A DNA stretch of 64,000 nt from Prorocentrum cordatum (taxonomy: Eukaryota; Sar; Dinophyceae; Prorocentrales; Prorocentraceae): NCBI GenBank assembly GCA_963575745.1, contig CAUYUJ010019352.1:62501-126500 (forward strand), written 5' to 3'. A program made the translations under genes and the position numbers. The notes under the pieces were generated by a model. It was not told where the DNA came from and did not search any database. It saw nothing but the letters and a program-made list of their open reading frames with translations. Shown here piece after piece: positions 49,266 to 60,970 of the stretch (its first letter is position 1; each line of letters opens with the position of its first letter).

Positions 49266-50040
49266 CATATAGCTCAACGACTACAGAATTGAATTACATA
49301 CGAATTGAAAAATCAAGTAAAATTTTATTTGGTGTGTTTTTGTTCACGATGGGGAAGGCTGGAAAATATGATGCTGATGAATGGGGGTGGGCGATGCGAG
49401 AGATCCGAAGACATGTGAGGCGGGATCGAACCAAGGAGGATACGATTGAGAATGATGATGTGCCAGAGGGACATTAGAAGAGTAGGGGAAGGACGGCGCC
49501 GACGGTCGGCATGGCTGGAGTGGCGCGTGGGAACCACGTCCGCCTCATGTCGCTGCAAGCAACTGCGGCAACGTCGCCCATCGAGGCTGCATGCGGTCCA
49601 GGCTCGTCCGTGAGATTTTGAACTTTGTGTGAGGCCACAATCCTGAACATTTCGTTGGCTGCGAAAAACAAAACAAAACAGCAATAACATGGGCGCGGGC
49701 ACCTCCTTATTCCCCCTCCCTAAGTAAGAGAGGAGTAGACAACGAGCGCATCACCGCTAGAGTATGCACATTATAGAAATAAAGCAGGGTACCGATACGC
49801 GTCACAGAGCAGCAGACTGGACGTAATCTCCATAGGGTAGGTATAGACCAGAGAAAACACGAGAGTTAGTGTATGCGTCGAGCAAGTTTGTTCCAGTAAT
49901 GCGGAAGGTGAATCGAGTACGACTGGCTCCTGAGCAACGAAGCGCGAAACCCACATGAGCACCGACGAGTACTCCAGAACAGGAAAGAGTCATGTGAAAC
50001 CAGTGTATGGCATGTGGTAGTAGGACGACGTAGAGCTGGT
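49266..50040. other. Anonymous interval
   Basis: No recognised gene. One 62-codon plus-strand frame (49289-49477) has ordinary composition ('YDADEWGWAMREIRRHVRRD') but nothing supports it beyond being open. Confidence 0.35.
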
Positions 50041-51420
50041 ATATACTCATCGTGACGAAAAGCCATACCATGTGCAATTGGGAGCGCAGCACTTGTGAAC
50101 ACCCTCCTCGGTGAAACCTCCTACGGGGCAACGCATCGGCAAGTGTCACTGGCGCGTCCCTTTCAGCTCCACATGCGGCTACGAAGCGCGCGCGGGGTGC
50201 GCCACAATGCGTGTGTGTGTGTGTGTGGTCTGTGTGTGTTGGTGTGTGTGTGTGTGTGCGTGCGTGCGCGTGTCTGTGTGTGTGTGTTGGTGTGTGTGGT
50301 GTGTATAAGTGTGGTGCTGGTGGTGGTGGGTGGTGGTGGTGGTGGCGATGGTGGTGGTGGTGGTGGTGGCATGTGTGTGTGCGCGTGTGTGTGCGTGCGT
50401 GTGTGTGTGTGTGTTGATGCTGGTGGTCGCGGTGGGTGGGCGGGCGGAGTGAATGGGAGGGTGTGGGGGGAGGGGGCGGGGAGGGGGGGGGCATGCTAAC
50501 GTCGTCACTTGGGCCTTAGATGGGGCTCCTCATGGGCCACGAGCCGTCTGAGGGGCGCGTCGTAACGGGCGACGCGGGCGCGCGTAAACGTCGCCGTCGG
50601 GGCTTCAAGCGAAGCTCCCCGTGGGGCCACGGGACGCGTTAGCGGTGCGCCGTGATGCGCGGCGCGGGTGCACGCAGAGGTCGCCAGTGGAGCTATAGGC
50701 GGAGCTCCCTACGTGGCCACGAACCGCGTGAGCGGTGTGCCCTTCTTGGGGGCGCGGGCGCGTGCATACGTCGGCACTGGGGCCTTACGTGGACCTCCCT
50801 ATGGGGCCGCGGACCGTGCGAAGTGCGCGCCGTAATGAATGGCGCGGGCGCATGTGCACGTCGCCATTGGGGCCTTCGGCGGCGCTCGCTTTGGGGCCAT
50901 GAACACTGTGACAGGCGCGCCGTCATGGGCGGCGCAAGCGCATGCAAACATCGCCGGTGGTGCCGTGCAGGGAGCTCGCTGCGTGGCCACGAACGGCGCG
51001 CGGGTGCGCTGTCATGGGCTGCGCGGGCGTATGTAAACGCCGCCGCTGAGGCCTTCGGTGGGGCACCCTATGGAGCGTCGGCGCATGTAACATCGCCGCT
51101 GCGGTCTTGGGCGGAGCCCCCCATGACGGCGCGAAGCGTTTGAGGGGTGCGCCGTTGCGGGCGGCGCGGACGCACGTGGACGTCGCCACTGGGTGGATTT
51201 GGCGGAGCCCCCCATGGGGCTGCGGACCGTGTGAGGGGCGCGTCGCCATGGGTGGCGCCGACGTATGTCAACGTCGCCGCGGGGGCTTTACGCGGGGATC
51301 CGCACGGGGCCATGAAGCGCGCGATGGGTGCGCCGCAATGGGCGGCGCGGACGCATGCAGACGTCGCCGCTGGGAACTCGCATGAAATCCCACCAGCCCT
51401 CTGGGCGTAGGTGGTCTAGA
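50041..51420 (+). mobile_element. Composite minisatellite element 6 (~87-bp unit)
   Basis: A diverged B-type end (50041-50080: CATCGTGACGAAAAGCCATA, CCATGTGCAATTG) opens it. A TG/GGT microsatellite follows (50211-50490), then about 10 diverged units sharing GGAGCTCCCTATG(G/T)GGCCACG (50520-51370). The A-type end is not seen, so the right limit is uncertain. Confidence 0.45.
50211..50490 (+). repeat. (GT)n and (GGT)n microsatellites
   Basis: TGTGTG runs (50211-50310 and 50368-50415) surround GGTGGTGGT (50315-50370). GGGTGGGCGGG follows. Confidence 0.96.
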
Positions 51421-51489
51421 GCAGATCCTCTTCCACCCCTCCCTCTTCCCCCTTGGGGAGGGGTCACGGACCTGGACGGGGGGGGCCGC

Positions 51490-51870
51490 GGGTAGTTAGA
51501 GCGTCCAAGATGGCCCAAGACGGCTCCAAGAGCGCCTCATGAGCTCCAAGATGGCTCAAGATAGCGCAAGATCGCTCACGATGGCGATGGTTCCAAGAAG
51601 CCCAAAGACGGCCCCAAGATAACTCCAAGTGGCCAAACAGCTCCCCAAGGAGGCCCCGAAGAGGCCAAAATCGATAAGGAAAATCAATGATTTTTGCTTT
51701 CTCGCCTTTTCGCTTCCGATGGCCATCCGAGGCCTGGAGATGGCTCCAAGATGGCCCAAGTCCAAGAGCGTTCCAAGAGGGGTCCAAGAGGCGTGGGGCT
51801 TCCGCGCGTCGCTCCTCAGATGGCCCCAAGAAGCGGCCCCAAGAGGTCGATGGCCCCAGAATTGCTCTGG
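51490..51870 (-). repeat. GGCC-type repeat block, inverted
   Basis: CCAAGATGGC(C/T)CAAGA motifs, with the AT-rich module at 51660-51735 (GGAAAATCAATGATTTTTGC). Confidence 0.75.
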
Positions 51871-52155
51871 CGAACTGATGCAGCGGGGGTTACGCGGTGT
51901 TAGGAAAATGCAGGAAAGGGCATCGATGGGCATAAGCGAGCAGTCACGAAGCGCGTGGAGGGGCGCGCCGACATTGACGCACGGAGCGCAGGGCAGGGGC
52001 GGGATGATTGGGGGGAGGGGGAGGGCGGGAAGTAAGGTGACGCGTGGCGCCGTCGCTTCAGACCGAGGGCCCCAACGCAGAATTGCTTTGGGAACTGATG
52101 CAGCGGGGGTTACAGCGGTGTTAGGAAAGCAGGAAAGCAGAGGGCATAGCAGAAG
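51860..52155 (+). mobile_element. Composite element 7, minimal form without an array
   Basis: GAACTGATGCAGCGGGGGTT with AGGAAA…GGGCAT occurs at 51873-51925 and again at 52091-52147. Between lie a single array-type core (CACGAAGCGCGTGGAGGGGC), a GGGGAGGG tract, and an A-type end (52038-52080: GCGCCGTCGCTTCAGACCGA, GGGCCCCAACGCAG). Confidence 0.45.
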
Positions 52156-52419
52156 TGCACAAACCTGTTGGAACAAGGGACGGGGTTGGACAGACGCACT
52201 GCGGCCCTGGGCTCGCGCGATCGCGACGTAGGCCTTGTGGGCCGACAAGCAACCCGACGCTTCCCAGGCAACGGGGCAGCGCTGTAGGATGCTGCGCCGC
52301 GGCGCGTCAACGATGTCTTCCAGCATGGCAATTGCAATCAGAGCCCGTCGGCGAAGAATGGCGAAAGTAGAGCGGGAGTAGCGTCCGATCGGAATATGGA
52401 TTGCATTGGCAGGGCAAAA

Positions 52420-53250
52420 CCAAACTAGAACCCCCCCCGCCTCCTCCCCCCTCCCGCATGTGCCCCCCCTCCCCCCTTCCCGCTCGCAACGCCCCGCCCG
52501 CCGCTGCCCCGCCCCCCCCCGGCAGCCCACCGCCGCTTTCCCGCGCGCGGCCAAGCCCGCGCGCCATCAGGCCCTGTCGGCCACAAGCCAAGCCCAACCA
52601 TCCCCCTTATCGCCCCCTGCCGCTCGCCCACGGCGCCCGCCCGTATCCGCGGCGCGCCTTGCAATCGCTCGCTGCCCGCCTCTGCACTTCCACGTCGGGC
52701 ATGCTCGGGGTCGGCCATCGGACGGCGTCACCGCCCCGAAAGGCCCCGCGCCCTCGACCAATCACCCCGGCGCAACATGCGCAACCGCTTGCCCGCCGCA
52801 GCCGCCCGCTCGCCCGCCTGGGAGGGGGGGGGGGCACGGGGTGCCAAGGCGCACACGCCTGATGTGCCGCCAAGGTTCGCACCGAAATATAATGCGGAAA
52901 GGCCCGCTCCGCAATCGGCGGAGGGGGGGGGGGAGGGGGGGGGGGATCGCGAAGGGGCGGGGGGGGGGAGGGGGGCGCGTTTTTTTTAAATCGAAAAGCG
53001 GGGGGTGGGGGGGGGGGGGGGGGGGGGGGGGAATCTCAAGGACGGGGTGGAAAGGGGGGGGCTCTGCAAAAGTGGAACTGGAAGGACGGGGAAGGGGGGG
53101 GGGGGAAGGGGGGCGGGCGGGCGGGGGGCTTTTGCAAAAATAAGAAGGACGGCGAGGGGGGGGCGATGGGGGGGAATTTTGCACATCTAGGAGACGGCGG
53201 GGATTGCGCCAAAATCTACAGGACGGGGGTGAGCGGGGACTTTGCGCAAA
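52420..53250 (+). repeat. C-run then G-run low-complexity region
   Basis: CCCCCC tracts (52427-52520) give way to ordinary GC-rich sequence, then to G-runs up to ~20 (52923-53160). These are interspersed with copies of GAAGGACGGGG and TTTGCAAAA-type spacers, like 58490-58770. Confidence 0.85.
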
Positions 53251-53260
53251 TCGGACTACA

Positions 53261-53534
53261 GGCAGAGTCCATTGCACAGGACACGCGACAGGACACAAGA
53301 CTCTTCCGACGGCAACATGACCTCCCAGAACCACAGGACACAAGGGTGCCCTCTCGGGGCCGCGACCGCGGTCACCCGCGGCCGACCCGCGCCCCCGCGA
53401 CGGGGGGCCAACGTCGGACAGGACACCAAGGGTGTCCGACAGGCCGCGCCGCCCACCGCGCAGAAAAGTAAATCATGATGCGCCGCGCGCGCCCACCTCC
53501 CTCTGGGGGCGGTCACGCGACCTGTCGCCATGGC
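53261..53534 (+). repeat. Duplicated lead segment, copy 1
   Basis: Nearly identical over ~270 bp to 60971-61250 (CAGGCAGAGTCCATTGC… through GTCGCCATGGCAGAAGA). It includes AGGACACAAGGGTGCCCTCT and a near-perfect GGACACC…GGTGTCC palindrome (53421-53439). Confidence 0.95.
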
Positions 53535-53950
53535 AGAAGAGAACATGGGCGCGGACGCGGACGGCGCAAACGAGAGGACGCGCAGACCACCCTGCGGCGA
53601 CCTGTCGAATGGCAGAAGACCAGAGAACATGGCGCGGACGCGGACGGCGCAAACGAGAGGACGCGCAGACCACCCTCCCGCGGGAGAGCGACCTGTCGCC
53701 ATGGCAGAAGACCAGAGAACATGGGCGCGGACGCGGACGGCGCAAACGAGAGGACGCGCAGACCACCCTCCCGCGGGAGAGCGACCTGCCTCCATGGCAG
53801 GAGACCAGAGAACATGGGCGCGGACGCGGACGGCGCAAACGAGAGGACGCGCAGACCACCATTCCGCGGGAGAGCGACCTGTCGCCATGGCAGAAGACCA
53901 GAGAACATTGGCGCGGACGCGGACGGAACAAACGAGAGGACGCGCGTGGG
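53535..53950 (+). repeat. ~91-bp minisatellite, about 4.5 units (copy 1)
   Basis: The unit contains GAGAACATGGGCGCGGACGC, GGACGGCGCAAACGAGAGGA and GGGAGAGCGACCTGTCGCCA. It is matched by 61253-61672. Confidence 0.95.
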
Positions 53951-56900
53951 GACTTCTGTATTGTTCACAATAGAAAAGTCGACATTTCCGTCGGCCTCCT
54001 TAAAGGCCCACAGAAATTTCAAATTCAGTTTTTGCAATTACATGGCGGCTTCTTTATTGTGGACAATACAGAACTCCTCACGCGCGCGCGCGCGTGGGGA
54101 CCTCTGTATTGTTCGCAATAGCAAAGTCGACATTTCCGTCGGCCTCTTTAAAGAGCCACAGAAATTTCAATCTCAGTTTTTCGAATTACATGGCGGCTTT
54201 TCTTTTGTGGACAATACCGAACTCCTCACGCGCGCGCGCGTGGGGACTTCTGTATTGTTCACCATAGAAAAGTTGACATTTCCGTCTGCCTCCTTAAGGG
54301 GCCACAGAAATTTCAAATTCAGTTTCTGGAATTACATGGCGGCTTCTCTATTGTGGACAATACAGAACTCCACACGGGCGCGCGCGTGCGGTGACTTCTG
54401 TATTGTTCGCAATAGAAAAGTAGGCATTTCCGTCGGCCTCCTTTAAGGTCCACAGAAATTTCAAATTCAGTTTTTGCAATTACATGGCGGCTTCTTTATT
54501 GTGGACAATACAGAACTCCTCACGCGCGCGCGCGCTCGCACGCGCGCGCGGACGCGCGCGCGTCCGCGCGCGCAGGCGCGTGCGGTCTTTCTGTATTGTC
54601 CACAATAGAAAAATCTACATGTCCGTCGGCCTCCCTAAAGGGCCGCAGGAATTTCAAGTTCAGTTTTTGGAATTACATGGCGGCTTTTCTATTGTGGACA
54701 ATACAGAACTCCTCACGCGCGCCGCGCGCTGACGGCGCGCGCGCTGACGCGGGGAATTCTGTATGGTGGACAATAAAAAAGAAGTCGAGATTGCTCGTCT
54801 CTGCCTATTTTCAACTTTCAGTGCTTCTTATTGTGCACAATACAGAATTCCTCACGCGCGCGCGACGCGCGCGCGTCCGCCCGCGCGCGCGCGTGGGGAC
54901 TTCTGTATTGTCCACAATAGAAAAGTCGACATTTCCGTCGGCCTCCTTACAAGCCCACAGAAATTTCAAATTCAGTTTTTGCAATTACAAAATGGCTTTT
55001 CTGTTGTGGGCAATACAGAACTCCTCACGCGCCCGCGCGCGCGGGGACTTCTGTATTGTCCACAATAGAAAAGTCGACATTTCCGTCGGCCTTCTCAAAG
55101 TGCAACAGAAATTTCAAATTCAGTTTTTCGAATTACATGGCGGCTTTTCTATTGTTAACAATACAGAACTCCTCACGCGCGCGCGCGGACGCGCGCGCGT
55201 CCGCGCGCGCGCGTGGGGACTTCTGTATTGTCCAGAATAGGAAAGTCCACGTTTCCGTCGCCTCCTTAACGGGCCACAGAAATTTCAAATTCAGTTTTTG
55301 GAATTACAAGTTTGCTTTCCTATTGTGGACAATACAGAACTCCACGCGCGCGCGTGCGCGTGGACGCGCGCGCGTCCGCGCGCGCGCGCGCGGGGACTTC
55401 TGTATTGTCCATAATAGAAAAATCGACATGTCCGTCGGCCCCTTCAAAGAGCCACAGAAATTTCACATTCAGTTTTTACAATTACATGGCGGCTTTTCTA
55501 CTAGGGACTATACAGAACTCCTCACGCGCGCGCGCATGGGGAGTTCTGTATTGTTCACAATCGAAAAATCTACATTTTCAAATTCAGTTTTGGAATTACA
55601 TGGCGGCTTCCCTATTGTGGACAATACAGAAGTCCTCACGCGCGCGCGCGGGGACTTCTGTATGGTTCACAAAAGAAAAGTCTACATTTCCGACGACCTC
55701 CTTGAGGGGCCACAGAACTTTCAAATTCAGTTTTTGGAAATACATGGCGGCTTTCCTACTGTGGGCAATACAGAACTCCTCACGCGCGCGCGCGGACTTC
55801 TGTATTATTCACAATAGAAAAGTCGACATTTCCGTCGGCCTCCTTAAAGGCCCACAGAAAATTCTCAAATTCAATTTTTGGAATTACATTGCGGCTTCTC
55901 TATTGTGGACAATACAGAACTCCTCACGCGCGTGCGGGGACTTCTGTATTGTTCGCAATAGAAAAGTCGGCATTTCCGTCGGCCTCCTTTAAGGTCCACA
56001 GAAATTTCAAATTCAGTTTTTGCAATTACATGGCGGCTTCTTTATTGTGGACAATACAGAACTCCTCATGCGCGCGCGCGCGTGGGGACTTCTGTATTGT
56101 CCACAATAGACAAATCGACATTTCCGTCGGCCTCCTTAAAGGCCCAGAGGAATCTCAAATTAGTTTTTGGAATTACATGGCGGCTTCTCTATTGCTGACG
56201 ATACAGAACTCCTCACGCGCGCGCGCTGACGCGCGCGCTGACGCGCGCGCGCGCGCGTGGGGACTTCTGTATTGTTCAGAATAGAGAAGTCGAAATTTTC
56301 GTCGGCATCTTGAAAAGGCCACAGAAATTTCACATTCAGTTTTTGGAATTAAGTGGCGGCTTTTCTATTGTGCACAATACAGAACTCCTCACGCGCGCGC
56401 GCGCGTGGGGACTTCTGTACTGTCCACAATAGAAAAGTCGACATTTCCGTTGGCCTCCTTAAAGGGCCACGGAAATTTCAAATTAGTTTTTGGAATTACA
56501 AGTTTGCTTTTCTATTGTGGACAATACAGAAGAACTCCTCACGCACGCGCGCGCGCGGACGCGCGCGCGTCCGCCCGCGCCCGCGCGCGCGGGGACTTCC
56601 GTATTGTCCACAATAGAAAAGTCGACATTTCCGTCGGCCTCCTTAGAGGGCAACAAAATTTTCACATTCAGTGTTTGGAATTGCATGGCGGCTTTTCTGT
56701 TGGACAATACAGAACTCCTCGCGCGCGCGCGCGCGGACGGGCGCGCGTCCGCGCACGCGCGCGCGTGGGGACTTCTGTAGTGTCCACAATAAAGAAGTCG
56801 ACATTTCCGTCGGCCTTCTCAAAGGGCAACAGAAATTTCAAATTCAGTTTTTGGAATTACATGGCTGCTTTTCTATTGTGGACAATACAGAGCTTCTCAC

Positions 56901-57936
56901 GCGCGCGCGCGCGCGTGCTGACTTTCTGTATTGCTCACGGAAGAAAAGTCGGCATTTCCGTCGGCCTCCTTACAGGGCCACACAAATTTCAAAGTCAGTG
57001 TTTGGAATTGCATGGCGGCTTTTCCATTGGACAATACAGAACTCCTCACGCGCGCGCGCGGACGCGCGCGCGTCCGCGCGCTTGCGCTTGGGGACTTCGG
57101 TATTGTTCACAATTGAGAAGTCGGCATTCCCGTTGGCCTCCTTAAAAGCCCAAAGAAATTTCAAATTCAGTTTTGGAAATGACATGGCGGCTGTTCTATT
57201 GCGGACAATACAGAACTCCTCACGCGCGCGCGCGCGTGGGGACGCATGTATTGTTCACAATAGAAAAGTCGGCATTTCCGTCGGCCTCCTTAAAGGGCCA
57301 CAGAAATTTCAAATTCAGTTTTTGGAATTACATGGCGGCTTTTCTATTGCCGACAATACAGAACTCCTCACGCGCGCGCGCGTGGGGATTGCTGTATTGT
57401 CCACAATAGAAAAGTCGACATTTCCGTCGGCCCCATTAGAAGGGCCACAGAAATTTCAAATTCAGTTTTTGGAATTACATGGCGGCTTTTCTATTGTTGA
57501 CAATACAGAACTCCTCACGCGCCCGCGCGGGTGGGACCTCTGTATTGTCCACAATAGACAAGTCGACATTTCCGTCGGCCTCCTTAAAGGGCCACAGAAA
57601 TTTCAAACTCAGTTTTTGGAATTACATGGCGGCTTTTCTATTGTGGACAATACAGAACTCCTCACGCGCGCGCGCGCGCGGACGCGCGCGCGTCCGCACG
57701 CGCCCGCGCGCGTGGGGACTTCTGTATTGTCCACAATGGAAAAGTCGGCGCGTCCGTCGGCCTTCTTAAAGGGCCACAGAAATTTCAAATTCAGTTTTTG
57801 GAATTACATGGCAGCTTTTCTGTTGTGGACCATACAGAACTCCTCGCGCGCGCGCCAGCGCGCGTCCGCGCGCGCGCGCTCTAGTTTGCAAGCCAACACG
57901 GCATCTTTTCTATTCGGAACAATACAGAGCGCTCTA
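53951..57936 (+). repeat. Tandem array of ~120-bp foldback units separated by alternating CG, about 25 units
   Basis: Each unit starts TTCTGTATTGTCCACAATAG (then AAAAG) and ends with its reverse complement, CTATTGTGGACAATACAGAA (preceded by CTTTT). The two arms form a 25-bp inverted repeat around ~70 bp with AGAAATTTCAAATTCAGTTT and GGAATTACATGGCGGC. Units are joined by 20-60 bp of CGCGCG, often GGACGCGCGCGCGTCC, itself a palindrome. Unit starts include 53951, 54100, 54248, 54398, 54590, 54901, 55045, 55219, 55397, 56088, 56412, 57390, 57537 and 57720. The last unit is truncated at about 57936. The long open frames are repeat by-products. Confidence 0.96.
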
Positions 57937-58480
57937 TGAGGCTCAGGCTGAGCGCCCGCGTGACTCCGCCAAAAGCGCGCCTCCACTGCTGTTCCCAGGA
58001 GCCCGCCGAAGTGAAGCCAATGCACAGGGCGGCAGGGTGCCCTTTGCGCGCCCCGCGACCTGCCCGAACGCGACGATGAACGAACTTGCAGGGCTGGGCA
58101 AGTACCGGACACAGGAGTACCCTGCTGCGCGGGGGCGACCTCGAGAGAACGCGTCGTTGGTTCCCTGGCGGCGCGGCCGCACTCAGAGGACATCGCAGAG
58201 CATGCCCCTCGCCGCGGCGCCGGCGGCGCGGCGCTAAAACCACAATCTTACATCGAAGCGAACCGAACCCCCAGGTCTGCCAGGACACAAGGGTACCCGT
58301 GACCAGGGCCGCGACCTCCCCGAGGCGCGACGCGCCCAGAACGCCGCGGGCCAAGCCGCCGACACCCGCGGAAAGCACAGGACACAAGGGTTCCCTTGCC
58401 CGGGGAATGCAGAGGACACGAAGCGCGATGCACAGGACACGAGAGTACCCTTGATTTGGCAGGCCCGACCTACTAATGGA
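57937..58480. other. Anonymous GC-rich interval with recurring GGACACAAGGGTACCC motifs
   Basis: GGACACAAGGGTACCCGTG, GGACACAAGGGTTCCCTTG, GGACACGAGAGTACCCTTG and CGGACACAGGAGTACCCTG occur at about 58275, 58380, 58436 and 58117. The same motif is in both lead segments (53337 and 61048). No gene recognised. Confidence 0.6.
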
Positions 58481-58489
58481 CTCCGACGG

Positions 58490-58780
58490 CACGGGGGGGG
58501 GGGGACTTTGCAAAGATCGGGAGTCACAAATCGGAATAAGGGGGGGGGCTTTGCAGAAATCGGAAGGACGGGGGAGGAGGGGCTTTGCAAAAATCGGAAG
58601 GACGGGGGGGAAGGGGGGTGGGGGGCTTTTGCAAAAATCAGAAGGACGGGGGCGGGGGGCGGGGGGGACCTTGCACAAATCGGCATGGGGAGGTGGGGTG
58701 AGGACTTTTGCAGAAATCGGGAGGACGGGGGAAGGGGGGTGGCCTTTGCGAACAAAACAAAAGGAGGGGGTGCTTTGCGA
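58490..58780 (+). repeat. G-run repeat with TTTGCAAAAATCGGAAGGACG spacer
   Basis: About seven units of ~40 bp, each a G-run followed by TTTGC(A/G)(A/G)AAAT(C)GGAAGGACG. Confidence 0.85.
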
Positions 58781-58829
58781 AATATTGGGCGCGTTCGAAT
58801 CGCAATTCGTAGCAACAGCTTACTAGACA

Positions 58830-59840
58830 ACTTGCTTGTTTGCTTGGCGTAGCAGAATTTTGCTAGAAATGTGCTTGAATTTTGCTTCGCGTAGCAAAAT
58901 TTTGCTAGAAATTTGCTTAAATTTTGCTTCGCGTAGCAAAATTTTGCTAGAAATTTGCTTAAAATTTGCTTGGCGCTGCCACCCCCGCCCCCCCGCGCAA
59001 CTAAGATGCGACCGCCATCGCTGTGAACGGGTAAGATGTGGAAGGGGCGAAGCAAAATTTTGCTAGAAATTTGCTTAAATTTTGCTTCGCGTCGCAAAAT
59101 TTTGCTAGAAATTTGCTTTAAATTTGCTTGGCGCTGCCACACTGCCCCCCTCCCCCAAGTAAAACGCAAAGTGTTACGACGCCCCTTCCACTACGTTTTC
59201 CGTGCGCAGTGATGGCGGTAGTGGTCATATAGGACCACGACCGCAGTCGATGTGAGCGGGTAAGATGTGGAAGGCGCGAAACAGAATTTTGCTAGAAATT
59301 TGCTTAAATTTTGCTTCGCGTAGCAAAATTTTGCTAGAAATTTGCTTAAATTTTGCTTCGCGTAGCAAAATTTTGCTAGAAATTTGCTTAAAATTTGCTT
59401 TGCGCTGCCCCCAAGTAATATCCAAGCATTTGTTGTTGCTACGCCCCTTCCACTAGCTATCCGTTCGCATCGATGGCGGTAGTGGCCACATAAGACCACG
59501 ACCGCCATCGATGCTTGGCGCAGCCGACCAAGCAAAATTTGCTTCGAAGTTTGCTTAGTGGGCCGCGCCAAGCAAAATTCAAGCAAAATTTGCTTGCCAA
59601 GCAAAATTCAAGCAAAATTTTGCTTGCCAAGCAAAATTCAAGCAAAATTTTGCTTGCCAAGCAAAATTCAAGCAAAATTTTGCTTGCCAAGCAAAATTCA
59701 AGCAAAATTTTGCTTGCAAAGTAAAATTCAAGCAAATTTTCAAAATTCTACTATCGGAAAGCATTTTTTCAGAAAAATGCTTCCCCAAGTAAAATTCAAG
59801 CAAATTCAAGCAAAATTCAAGCAAATTTAAGCAAAATTTT
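58830..59840 (+). repeat. Palindromic AGCAAAATTTTGCT repeats with a foldback spacer
   Basis: AGCAAAATTTTGCTAGAAAT and TTGCTTAAATTTTGCTTCGC alternate (58850-58970, 59045-59130, 59283-59400). At 59565-59725 a 32-bp unit AAGCAAAATTCAAGCAAAAT plus TTTGCTTGCC repeats five times. Spacers contain an imperfect foldback (about 59175-59280 and 59436-59515) built from CGCCCCTTCCACT…GATGGCGGTAGTGG and GACCACGACCGCCATC. Confidence 0.93.
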
Positions 59841-60970
59841 GCTTGAATTCGTTCCGTCGTACGCCGTCGTACACCGTCGTACGCCGTCGTGCGCCGTCGC
59901 GCGCGGTCGCGCGGCGTCGAGGCGCGCCATGCGCTGCGGCGCGCTTCGTCGTCATCTGGCGGCGCTGATGGCTGCGGCGGCGCATGCGGCGCGGGCGTCC
60001 GACCAGCCCCACCCCCCCCCCTCTCCCCTCCCCACTCGCCAACCGCTGGCGGGATGCACGCGCCAGGCGCGCGGCCCGAGGTGCTCGGGCGACGTAGGTG
60101 GACAGAACGCTCATGACGACGCCCCTGCGATTCTCTCCGCCGCGACGCACCTTGCTCGCTCGCATCTTCGATCGAGGAACGCCGCCCCCCCTTCGAAACT
60201 TTGGCGGGCGGGCCCAGCGCCCCAGCCGCAGCGCAACGCTCGCGCAGCCGCGATGCGCTGCCCTGTGCCACCGAGCGCGCCACTGTCGCATTCTCGGGTG
60301 GACGCCACCTGTCGGCACACGGGCGACATAACCCCCCCGCCCGCCCCCCCCTCGAAGACATGGGCAAATGCGCCAGAAACGCATTCGGACACGGCGCCCC
60401 TCGCTGCCGGTGGCCGAGTGCCGCTTAACGCTGAACGCCACCAGCGGCCCCGACGGACAGAGCCTCTCCCCTCTTTTTCCCCCGCCACGAGTAGGATACC
60501 GCCGCAAGTGCCAGGCGGCGCGGCCGCGGAATGCTTGGGCACACGGGGCGCCCCGTTCTGCGGGCGCGCGCGCGATGCCCCAACATGGGCCAGGGCGTGC
60601 GCGAAGAGGCCAAGGGCTGCCCTCCCAGAGGGTGGCCCAACACTGGAGGTCGCACGCGCACGGCCAGGATGGCAGAGGCGCGTGCTCGAGGGCACCCGTG
60701 GGATCGCAAAACGTGGGCGAGTGGAACTCAGATACTTGCACCTCATACTGCATGCGCCCACAGATCATCCCACGTTGGCACGGCGCGCTATCTCGTGACC
60801 TATGACTCCCCATCCTTTGCCCCCGACTCTGCCATGCTCTGCCGTACTCAATTCTCCTCCTGCCCGCCCATATTAGACGGGCGGGGGACGGGCTGGGGGA
60901 GGGGCGGAGGGGGGGGGGGGGCGGGAGAGGGGGAGGGGAAGAGGAAAGGCGCGGGGCTGGAGTTTGACGT
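59841..60970. other. Anonymous GC-rich interval
   Basis: It starts with a ~10-bp CGTCGTACGC tandem (59846-59925) and ends in a GGGGCGGAGG-rich stretch. Long frames are open on both strands because of composition. None has a recognisable domain or codon pattern. Confidence 0.45.

Noticed and set aside
51541-51556. Another GGCTCAAG spliced-leader-like match
   Set aside because: Lies inside the CCAAGATGGCTCAAGA repeat family; only eight bases match.
53432-57939. Many long frames with 'GPQKFQIQFLELHGGFSIVD' type repeats
   Set aside because: They are translations of the foldback array; changes between units do not preserve protein sequence and all frames are open.
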